Source of the DNA: Grifola frondosa
Taxonomy: Eukaryota > Basidiomycota > Agaricomycetes > Polyporales > Grifolaceae
Assembly (NCBI GenBank): GCA_001683735.1
Contig: LUGG01000003.1
Location: forward strand, 1,922,001-1,986,000
Direction of reading: 5' to 3'
Length of the DNA stretch: 64,000 bases
Each line of letters opens with the position of its first letter. Positions within the stretch are counted from its first letter, which is position 1. The notes below the pieces were generated by a model. That model did no database searches. It saw only the letters and a list, made by a program, of their open reading frames with translations, and was not told where the DNA came from. The position numbers and the translations under genes were made by a program. Below, in pieces: positions 11,091 to 19,795 of the stretch.

Positions 11091-12246
11091 CTAGTTCGAG
11101 TCAGGCAGCGCGTCGACGTCGATTACAGGGTTTGCAGATGCTTTCTTTTTCTTCTTTCTTTTTCGTTTCTTCCTGGGAGATGCGGACTCTGAGCCTGCAA
11201 CACCTGGAGGAGGACCGTCGAGGTTCAGAAGAGGGAGGGAAAATATGTCGAAGTATTTCGCATGCGACTTCCTGTGGGATGCTGAAGATGACGGAGATCG
11301 TTGCGTGGATGTCATCGCGACTGTCCCTTTGGCAGGGGAATGAGTGGCTGGATATGGAGAATGTCAGTATAACGCGATAACGACATACAAAGATAACTTA
11401 CCTGATGGCGCCCCGCCAGTTTTTCCAACGACGGGACTAGAAGACTGCCCGACCTTAGGAGGTAAGCCTGAAGAGCCATCGCTTATTTCGATGACTTCAC
11501 GATGTAAGGGGGGCGACGGAGGTGCTTTTGACGTGGATGCCACAGGCTGAGACTGTGGCGAATCAACGTTGGGAGAGCCAGCAGTCCTCCTCTTCTTATG
11601 TCTATGTTTTTTCTTTTTCTTCCTGTGCGACGAAGTTCGCGAATCGAGCTGACCAACCACATCAACATCCATCTCCGGGAATTTCAATTCGACGGCGACA
11701 TGGCCCTCTTCGATAATCGCGGGTTCCAACAACGTGGATGTAGCAGGTGCAGATGGCGTATATGGGACATCAATTCGGACTTTCTTCTTCTTCCCCTTTG
11801 CTTTCTTTGCAAATGGATCCAGTTTAGCTTTCTTCCTGATCGCGCCGGCACGGCTTTCCTCTTCGTCATCTGAAGGCGGAGCTGCAGCCTCAGGTTCCTC
11901 ATCCCTCATCCGCTTCTTTCCCGACTTTCCAGATAGCTTGTTCTTGAGGCGGGCCGCATTGCGGCTTAATACGCCAGAGGACTCTGGAACAGTGGCACCC
12001 ACTCCAAGCCTACGCGACTAGATGAATTCGATGAACGAAAGAGAGGGCGTGAATGTACCTTGGGGGACGTCGCATATACTCATCAAGTTCTCTCTCTTCG
12101 TTTCCGTGGGACTGCGAGGATGGTAGTTTAGCCTTGGAGGACTTCATCCATGATTCGACTAGGTTCTGTGTGAAGGCCATAGACATGTCGATATTAGCTT
12201 GCAGAGTTTCTGGATCAATGTCATCGTCGTCCACGCCATTCGCCAT
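11091..12246 (-). CDS. Lysine-rich nuclear protein resembling DUF3245 family
   Basis: Three exons. Exon 1 begins at the ATG at 12246 (MANGVDDDDIDPETLQANID) and contains a helix, MAFTQNLVESWM, similar to the N-terminal motif of DUF3245-type proteins. Exon 2 (about 12005 to 11402) carries LGVGATVPESSGVLSRN and several lysine/arginine clusters, among them RKKAKLDPFAKKAKGKKKK and HRKKKKKHRHKKRR, which look like nuclear or nucleolar targeting signals. It also carries a SUMO-interaction-like run (EVIEISDGS). Exon 3 (about 11348 to 11091) repeats the pattern with PRKKRKRKKKKK and ends VIDVDALPDSN. All three exons stay in frame. A role in nucleolar or RNA metabolism is inferred only. It is divergent from the Gemin2 gene and shares a 248 bp promoter interval with it. 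Confidence 0.65.
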
Positions 12247-12494
12247 GGCTGCGTGAGCGAGACAGAGTAAAAAGAGTAGCGTTGAAAAAATGAGGTTGCC
12301 TACTGGTAGGAAGAAACACGCGGTTATTTCAAGCATGTTCCCGTTTTGGAAGCGTGATTGGCCATTCCTGCTTGCAGTCGCTGTTTCTCTTTCCTCCCTC
12401 TTCGTCCAGGTCTTTAGTCTGCTCTAAGTCTGCTCCTAAGGTATCTCAAGCTTGTACCCTTGGAAAACTTCACCGTTTGGCTTCATCCGTGGCA
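12247..12494. promoter_or_regulatory. Shared divergent promoter interval
   Basis: 248 bp between the start codons of two divergent genes (the lysine-rich nuclear protein and the Gemin2 homologue). The plus-strand half is pyrimidine-rich (TTTCTCTTTCCTCCCTCTTC at 12379-12398), as in many fungal housekeeping promoters. No TATA box was recognised. Confidence 0.45.
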
Positions 12495-13828
12495 ATGGCT
12501 CCTCAAAAGCGTAAAATTGCAGACTTGGACGATTCGGATGATGAAGAGCCCGTCTTGGGGAAACAAGTCCTGCCAGTCGCGAATCTCCCAGATAGCTTTC
12601 ATGGAGTACCAGCAGATGGTTTGCAATACCTATTCATGGTCCGGTGAATATTGTCCTCTGTCTTCTTGCTCTCTATCTCACGTCGGCATATTCCCTCAGT
12701 CGAGATGCCCGAGCGCTGCCCAATGTAACACGGGTAACCAATCCATATGAGATCCCAGAAAAGAATGCAGACATTTCGGTGCAACCTAGTGACGCCATCC
12801 GGAGTTCTAACGTACTCCCTTCTGAAGAGTGGCGTGGTACCTTCCTCAGACGTTTCAAGAATTTCCGTAAGGTGTGTAGAGCAGCTCTATAAGCCATGCC
12901 ATGTTTTCGCTGATCGGAACGACTTATCAGAACTCTACGCAATCAACCATTCACGTTCGTATTCCCCACGCCGATACATCTCGCAGAATGATGCCCGACA
13001 AGAAAGACCGCGAGGCATGGTGGGCCTTCTTGACTGGTCAACCTGAGTCCGTTTGGAACCCTCCGAAGAAACCAAAGCAAAGTAGGTATGAGAGGTGGCA
13101 GCAGAAGAACGATAGGCAGGGTAGAGGGATGCGGGGATTCTCTTCTGACCCAGATGGCCCATCCATTTCCCATAATTTCCATGAAGCAGATGCATCGGCT
13201 ATGAGAGCAAGTGCGCAGACATGGAGAGTGAGCGATGACGGGGAAGTTGAGCTTGTGGATGAAGTGAAGCCTGCCGGTTCCCTTCCTACGCCTGATGCTG
13301 CTCCTGAACCTCAAGCAATCCCTTTCGAAGTTGCACAGACGGGAGAACCACCTGCATTACGCGTAACGCCCGAGCCGACGCCATCACTAATGCACTGCAT
13401 AGACCACGTATGTGTTATGTCAGAATTAGTTTGGTGTCGTATGCTAACGTGTAGGTTAGCGATACGCGCTACATCTGCTTATGTATTTTACCCATTGGAT
13501 AAACATCCACCTGGAACAGCCGGATCTCGCTCTGTCAGATTTCACGGTGGTACATGCGCGATGGATGTTTAATCTTCTGTCTCGCGTTGACGACTACATC
13601 TCCGGCGACGAGGCTAGTCTCCTTCGGAATCTCGCGCGAGCGTGCATGTCCCTCATTGTAGAGCTCAAGCGCCGTCGGAATGCCAAGGATTCTGCGGAGG
13701 TATCGCAAGCAAAGATGTGCATAGATGAGCAGTCGTGTTGGATCATTATCACTGCCATCGCTGACATATGGGCTCAGAGAGACCTTTGGATGGATGCTGA
13801 GGAGACATTAGCGAAGCTGGGCACATAA
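12495..13828 (+). CDS. GEMIN2: Gemin2/SIP1 homologue (SMN-complex assembly factor)
   Basis: Homologue of survival-motor-neuron-interacting protein 1, which binds Sm proteins during spliceosomal snRNP assembly. Exon 1 starts at the ATG at 12495 (MAPQKRKIADLDDSDDEE). Exon 2 resumes at RDARALPNVTRVTNPYE and ends with the family block LPSEEWRGTFLRRFKNFRK. Exon 3 has MPDKKDREAWWAFLTGQPE and WNPPKKPKQSRYERW, then a low-complexity acidic/Pro linker to MHCIDH. The last exon opens at acceptor 13459 with RYALHLLMYFTHWINIHLEQ and includes ARWMFNLLSRVDDYISGDE, LLRNLARACMSLI and CWIIITAIADIWAQRDLWMD, the conserved helical C-terminal domain. All joins keep frame, unlike most neighbouring genes. It is divergent from the lysine-rich nuclear-protein gene. 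Confidence 0.85.
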
Positions 13829-14398
13829 TTTGGCGCAGCCGATGTACACTACTCTCTCGCAACAGAATTTCAATGTGAATAATGAGGCAGAGATGCACTA
13901 CTTAGACTCGGGAACTCTATCCATCAGGATTTTAGATCCTCCAACATATCTCGCCAGATCTGAACCGGGAAGCAACAGAACTACGCAACGAGCTCACGGC
14001 TATCCGAAGGAGATACGCTCTCATATTCCAGTTGCTCGTTTTAAATCTTTGTATCCCGTTGCTGAGGATGCTTAGATTCATGGACAGGCATGGAACGTAT
14101 AATACGTATAACAAGGAAAGCTCGAGTGAGTGTGAAAAATGGATGTGCTCGAGGGTACAAAGTGCGAGACATGCCTATTTCTAATGGTGTTCACAAACCC
14201 TCCCCACATCACTCTCCGCAGTCGTATTTTACAATGATAGCGCAATTGCTAGTTGCACTCGAAATGCTATCCGCAAGACGGGCGTCGATAATCATATAAC
14301 CATTGGGAATATATCCATTCTTATATACGGCTGTCGATGCACAGGCGATGAGGTCTGTCCTACGAAGACATCACGAAGACTCCCCGATCTATCACCGT
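13829..14398. other. Stretch without an assigned gene
   Basis: Frames at 13830-14075 (plus) and 13932-14114 (minus) overlap. One plus-strand frame reads ATELRNELTAIRRRYALIFQ followed by a hydrophobic run, which might be a fragment of a membrane protein but cannot be connected to other exons. Probably the Gemin2 3' region and decayed sequence. Confidence 0.3.
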
Positions 14399-15417
14399 TC
14401 AGGTCTCATTGGCTCCTTTAGCATCTGTGGAGAGCAAAATGTCAAGGTTCGGACACTCGATAATTGACGATTGGCTTACCACACGGACTACGATAGGAGG
14501 CTTGTTCCACGTTGGGTTGCCATCGCCCACTTCAAATTCAGCGATGGTCGAAAAGCCGACAGTCTCATAGAACCTGTACGCATCAGAAGTGATCAACCAA
14601 GTAGCACGGTGCTGCTCGTTGGCCTGCCGAGGATGTATAAGATGGAAGAAGCGGTGCGAAGCAATGATGAATTACCCGTGAGGTGACGGTGTTTACTAGC
14701 GCACTCCATAACCATGCCCTTGTTTGGCTGGAGAGGTAGCCAGACCATGTATTTCAACCATCTCCGTCACTGTATCGCCGAAATTTAACTTGATAGCTGC
14801 AGATACTTTAGTGCCGAATTCTTGCATCCGCTGCAAGTACCGAAGACGTTAGGCGGAGGGTGCTAAATCGTAGTTAAAATGAAGTGCACCTTTCTTTGTT
14901 CGTTCGAATGAAAAAGCCGCACACACCGTATGACATAATCTACTAACCTATCAATAACGTCTGGAACCTCCTTGGCCGGAACACTTGAGAGACTTCAGTG
15001 AAGTCGAGATTGAATGGCATATTATCTTGACGCTCACATGTTACAGTTTGCTTGCCCTCCGTTGACAGTGAGGGCTCGGTGTCTACGTACGGCATTACCG
15101 TAGATGAGATAGAAAATAGTCTTCTCCCTGTGTTCCCAGAAGATAGGATTCCGGCATCCTGCGTTGTCATCTATGTTGATTATGTACTATAGACGAGAGA
15201 CATTTGACAGACGTACCGGAGTATCCTCGAAGTAACGGACGAGATCGACATTTCGGTCCGCCTCAAAAGAGCTACGAACAGCTGTGGGAATGTCGGCTAG
15301 ATGAGGGTAAATATGAATGATTGAAATGAATGTGAATACTATGCGTCTGATAAACTAGGCGGACCCACCATAGCTCATCGTCTTGACCTCAATCTGTGCT
15401 ACCGTCGATTGTGCCAT
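14399..15417 (-). CDS. GNAT-family N-acetyltransferase, copy A
   Basis: Acetyl-CoA-dependent N-acetyltransferase, acceptor unknown. Starts at the ATG at 15417 (MAQSTVAQIEVKTMSYG); exons follow with ADIPTAVRSSFEADRNVDLV, SSGNTGRRLFSIS, VPAKEVPDVIDR, LVDYVIRCVRLFHSNEQRK, and the acetyl-CoA-binding segment SPAKQGHGYG (motif A, Q/R-x-x-G-x-G/A). The last exon has SDAYRFYETVGFSTIAEFEV and NPTWNKPPIVVRV. Immediately after GHGYG one base is missing, giving a premature stop; in the next frame the expected SALVNTVTS follows. Copy B at 18.0-19.0 kb has this site intact, so the break is a single-base deletion or a sequence error. Exon order and intron positions match copy B. Confidence 0.75.
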
Positions 15418-16150
15418 CTCGGACTGAAGGGAGCAGAAATAGTTGCTAACATTGTGGGATATCATTAGGGATCATCGCTTCTTGCTGTGAGAAAGAACGG
15501 CTTCAAGTCAGAATCGGATGATTTGGGTTATGACACGACTGCGGCATACAAGCTGCGTACAGTACGCAGCAATCGTCCATGGTATACAGGAACATGGTCC
15601 ATGTTGTTCCGGGTAGGACATTACAAAGCACGGAACTTGCAGCTGCACACACCAGAAGTCACCACAAGTAGAAAGTGATGTGGGCGCCAGTAAGCCTTTA
15701 GCTTAAGACATCGATCGCCGTTCCAACCGCAGACTTCGAACGAATCTATTGGAACGATGTGCAGGAAATAGTGTAGGATAGATCTCGCCAAAGCCAAAGC
15801 GGGCACGGACGTACGGCCCAAGCCGCTCTGTGTTCAGACAGCCAAGTCGAGGATAAAAAGGGCTACAACGTACTACTCTGTATTACGACTTTCTCTCAAA
15901 AGTCCGCAGACGTCGAATTCTTCGCGCGTGTATCTACCGGGCCTATTCAGACTAGTCGCTGATCAGCTGGAGGCGTGCGCGTTTGGGGCTGTTTTGTAAA
16001 TCCAACCTTTGGAACTTGCGCTGGATAAATCCCAAAATACAGTTTTGTTTTCGTCACTAGATCGATCGCGTGGGTCACACGAACTGCTGTCACTACATCC
16101 GTTGAACTTCAACTTATAAGTTAGTTTATTTTACTTACAGCTCAAGATTT
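15418..16150. other. Intergenic stretch between GNAT copy A and the kinase-like gene
   Basis: Small frames (15487-15678 plus, 15621-15821 minus) without motifs. It presumably holds promoters for the two flanking divergent genes. No repeat recognised. Confidence 0.35.
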
Positions 16151-17738
16151 ATGGACGCATCGACGAAGGCGGACTTACTACCAGACGTAAGTCTGATATT
16201 ATTTGCTTTTTATCCCACTACTAAGAATTCGCACACCGTCATAGCTTCCCGAACGCGAAATCTTCGAAGCGCAATGGTACTTAACCGCGCCACGCCACGC
16301 TTTCGAGGCGCAGCGCTTTTGGACGGCCTATCGACCATGGCTTTCGGAGCGTGGCTACACACTTTTCGATTTAATAATTGAACAACAGGACGGGGTCCCG
16401 TTCTGGTCCCTCCATCAGCCGCAGTCTCTGCGTCTGTACCTTACGCCTTCTATCACCGCGATGAGGATGCACCGCTTGTTCCATGGCAAATACTATGGGC
16501 ACAGGTATGTATAACGGTTGAACTCCCTAATATCTTTGATATGACACCTCGATAAATTAGGCTCGTTTTGCTTATGGGCAAGACTCCCAGCGTCGAAACA
16601 TCGCGATCAAAGTTATCAAGTCGGAATCAGAGGAAGAACATATATAACCATCTTCTCCAGTGTTGCGAGCTTTCCTGCACGGAGACATTTGCAAACGTAC
16701 TACCTCCTCTTCATGTACTAAGAATTCCACACCAACTTTCCTTCGTTGTCATGCCCATGTTAAGTCATGCTGCTCCATTTATGGACGACATCGTTGACTG
16801 TCTTGCGTAGGTGGGGTGACCGATTACTATTAGGGGACATCAAGACGGCCAGAGAGGTGATTGACTTCATAATAGACTTGTTGCGAGTGAGCGAATCGAT
16901 TCTGCTTTGTAAAATATCATTTGACACATCATTCTAGGGTCTCATGTTTCTTCACGAGCAACGGATCGCCCACCGTGTGCGTATTTTGAGGAGAATTTAA
17001 TGTGACTGGAGACTGATGCATAGTTGGACATTGCAGGACATTGCGGAAACTAACGTCATGGTGAACTACTTTAGCGCAATACCTTTTAAAGATGATGGGC
17101 TTGGACCTCTTTGGCGAAACATCGAACGTCGTCCAAAGCTCGAATTCTTATTTGATTACAACCTCTCGATCCATTTCCTCTGGAATGCCCATCGAGAACT
17201 ATCGCTCGCTCTCAACAGAAGCATTCAGAGGATGGGATGGTTACCATCCTCGTGATGTCTACCAGGGCGAATTTGAGTACAATCCTTTTGCGTTCGACGT
17301 TGGATGTCTAGGAAATCTCTTCATGTTCCGTTTCGCTGTGAGTCCTCCAAGCTATTTTCGCAGCGAGTCTAACTCTGGACACTGTTATCACAGGATGCAA
17401 TTCCCACAATCAATATGTTGGCACCATTGTTCGATCGGATGACGACCCATGTCATATCTCAACGTTTTACAGCTGCGCAGGCTTACGCCTTCTGGATAGA
17501 ATTTGTGCGAAGTTTGTCAGACGAAGAGTTGAGTGCTGAAGTCACTGTGTCGATCTATGGCGACGACAAGATGACGGTGGAGGAATGCTGGAATAGAATC
17601 CCGCCCGCGTTCGCTAAACTGTGGTCGCACTACAGATCCCCCTCTATCCCAAACAGTATCCGATTGCTTCACTGGGTTTGTTCCTATGAGACTGGTGCAC
17701 GTTTTGTCCGCTATGTGCGGAAGACATTTCGTATCTAA
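16151..17738 (+). CDS. Kinase-like protein of the basidiomycete-expanded family, frame-broken
   Basis: Protein-kinase-like fold as found in large numbers in Agaricomycetes. The start is the ATG at 16151 (MDASTKADLLPD). Exon 2 has EREIFEAQWYLTAPRHAFEA. The N-lobe lysine lies in RNIAIKVIKSESEEEHIYNH, the hinge in LSFVVMPM, and the catalytic loop RDIAETNVMVNYF near 17036 follows FLHEQRIAHR. The metal-binding equivalent is FLFDYNLSI, followed by DVYQGEFEYNPFAFDVGCLG. The C-terminal region to 17738 is open. Two frame breaks occur: in exon 2 between FDLIIEQQDG and the next-frame SVPYAFYHRDED (about 16385-16435), and after DYNLSIHF (about 17170-17180), where the next frame resumes with SSGMPIENYRS. 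Both look like one-base indels. Whether the protein is an active kinase is unclear: the HRD-like and DFG-like Asp residues are present but the glycine loop is weak. Confidence 0.75.
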
Positions 17739-18009
17739 GCGATATTCGTCGTTCTTGCTTTTTCGCATCGTCGTCGATTCCGTTCACAGCATTTCTCGAG
17801 CTCGACGTCGAACGCTATTCGAACTCCCTGAACATGTTCTTTCTGATATATAGATTCTGATATATAGATCCATGGGTATGAATAACGGGTTCAATCTGAC
17901 AAGGACTTCACTAGGATTTCTCGCTCTGCTGCCGCTCGCCATGTGCTTCCCTAACCATCTGTACGGAATCGGGTCACATCAAGATTGGCCCGCCCTATGT
18001 ATGAGAGTA

Positions 18010-18979
18010 TAGTGGACTTACAACACGGATTACGATAGGAGGCTTGTTCCATGTAGGATTGTCCTCTCCTAGAGTGCATGCCGCAGCTACCGAGAAGCCG
18101 ACGTCTCGTAGAATTTATACGCGTCAGAAGTGATCAACCATGTCGCACGACCCTCAGCATCAGCCTGCCGAGAAACCGAAGCGAAAGTCAAATACCCGTG
18201 CAGTCACTGTGTTCACAAGTGCACTACCATAACCACGTCCTTGCTTCGCAGGGGAAGTAGCCAGACTATGTATCTCAATCATGTCTGCCACTCTGTCACC
18301 AAGTGCAGATCGAACGAGAGCAGATACTTTCATGCTGAACTCCTGCCTCCGCTATGTATCAAAGGGGTCAGGTGGTAGACATCATCGTAAGGACTAAAGT
18401 GTGTACCTTCTTCTGTTCATCCGTAGTAAAAAGTCGCAAAAACCGTACAATGTAGTCCACTATCCTATCAATGACGTCTGGACTTTCCTTGGCTGGTGCA
18501 CTTGAAAATAACGTCAATTGATAAGAAAATACAGGGTATTCCGGTGCTTACAAGTTACAATTTGCTTCACCTGTATAACAGTGAGGGCGTGGTGCCTACG
18601 TATAGCATTGCCATAGTTGAGAGATAGGATAATCTTCTGCCTCCATTCACGAAAAATCGGGCTACCGGCATTCTGCGATAGAATTCAAGTTGATGAACAC
18701 CATTAGGAGACGTAGTGACAGACAGACCGGAACATCTTCATAACAATGGGTGAGATCGACATCTCTAAGCGCGTTGTAAGCGCTACGAGCAGCCTTTGGA
18801 ATGTCAGCTATTTGAGCGCAAGTACGGAAAATGGGAATTAACACGGATTTCACGCGGTGCAACTACCGTTACAAGACGAGCGCACCATATCTCATTGGCT
18901 TGACCTCCACCGCCGCGGTCAATCGCACTTTCTTGGACTGGAGTAGGCCGGTTTCCAAGTCATTGGGTATAGCCACCAT
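18010..18979 (-). CDS. GNAT-family N-acetyltransferase, copy B
   Basis: Paralogue of copy A, lying 2.6 kb away on the far side of the kinase-like gene in the same orientation. Start at the ATG at 18979 (MVAIPNDLETGLLQSKK), with exons ADIPKAARSAYNALRDVDLT, FREWRQKIILSLNYGNA, APAKESPDVIDRIVDYIVRF, and the intact acetyl-CoA motif AKQGRGYGSALVNTVTAR. The last exon has ADAEGRATWLITSDAYKFYE followed by a one-base deletion (GAGACGTCGGC against GAGACTGTCGGC in copy A), which ends the frame. In the shifted frame NPTWNKPPIVIRV follows. The two copies are clearly homologous in intron positions and non-coding flanks of the last exon, so this is a local duplication, but divergence is considerable. Exact 3' end uncertain. 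Confidence 0.7.
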
Positions 18980-19389
18980 GGTCGTCGTTTCCCAGTGCGA
19001 TATGTCGTTCAGGTAATGGAATAAAGCGCAGAGACTAGGTGAGGTTTATATGGCTGGGAGCTATCAGCTGCGGATAACACGCAGTCAACCATAGTCGCCT
19101 AAGATCTGCATGGGACATGCATGATGTGCCGCACAAGGATAGCAGAGAAAAATCAGCTGCGCACTGCTAGACTAGTACTGTCCGGATTGGGGCATGAATG
19201 CATGATCAAGCACTAGTATCCGGGGATATATGTACATGACCATGCAGCTTCTTCACGCGCGGCGTCCATGCCTGCAATTTGTTTTCATGAATGTTGAGGT
19301 TAACGGGATCTGGGCCGCCATCGCCGGACCGGCGGCTGACAGTAGCTGGTCGCTTGTCTATGCCGTTCAATCTGTACAAATATTAATCC
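18980..19389. other. Intergenic stretch before the RecQ/DUF6589 element
   Basis: No gene is recognised. It contains the upstream region of GNAT copy B and unclassified AT/GC-mixed sequence up to the 15 bp direct repeat. Confidence 0.35.
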
Positions 19390-19404
19390 GCGCGCACACG
19401 GCAT
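19390..19404. repeat. Left 15 bp direct repeat (probable target-site duplication)
   Basis: GCGCGCACACGGCAT, repeated identically and in the same direction at 25458-25472, exactly outside the inverted ends of the RecQ/DUF6589 element. A 9 bp duplication (GCGCACACG) with inverted ends starting GCATATAT is an alternative reading. Confidence 0.75.
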
Positions 19405-19418
19405 ATATTAGTCTCGTA

Positions 19419-19531
19419 ACCAGCCGTTATAGTGGTAGTTGTGCACGGCGGCTGCGCCACCGGAAGAGTCCGGCGCAGAACCAATCGGACATCGAAAAAC
19501 CCCAGCACAACTACCACCTATAACGTCTGGT
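19419..19531. repeat. Left-end hairpin of the RecQ/DUF6589 element
   Basis: The arm 19419-19443 pairs with 19506-19531 over about 25 bp with one C-A mismatch and one bulged G. The loop contains a second hairpin (CTGCGCC at 19452 with GGCGCAG at 19472) and the block CCAATCGGACATCG shared with the right end. Further inward, GGTCAC/GTGACC (19558-19574) and GTCAAAC/GTTTGAC (19581-19602) form smaller hairpins. Confidence 0.8.
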
Positions 19532-19795
19532 GAGTTTCGTATAGGCGGGGGGGGGATGGTCACGCTTTGTGACCGAGCGCGTCAAACTCGTGCGCGTTTG
19601 ACCGTTTACGGACTTCACGGATTCGCGTTCACCTGCGTGTAATGTACTTGTAGCAATTTTGCAATAACATGGCATCTGTTCAACCTTTCCGTCTGCTACA
19701 TTTTTGTTGGCTCTCATGGATTCAGTCTCCAGTTCTGCTGCGGGGAACTGCCCTCTAGCTCTCCGCGACAAGACCCGCCAGCCACTCACCAGAGC

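Noticed and set aside
19545..19556. G-run as telomeric or quadruplex sequence
   Set aside because: A single G tract within a shared transposon end block; not a telomere repeat and too few tracts for a quadruplex.
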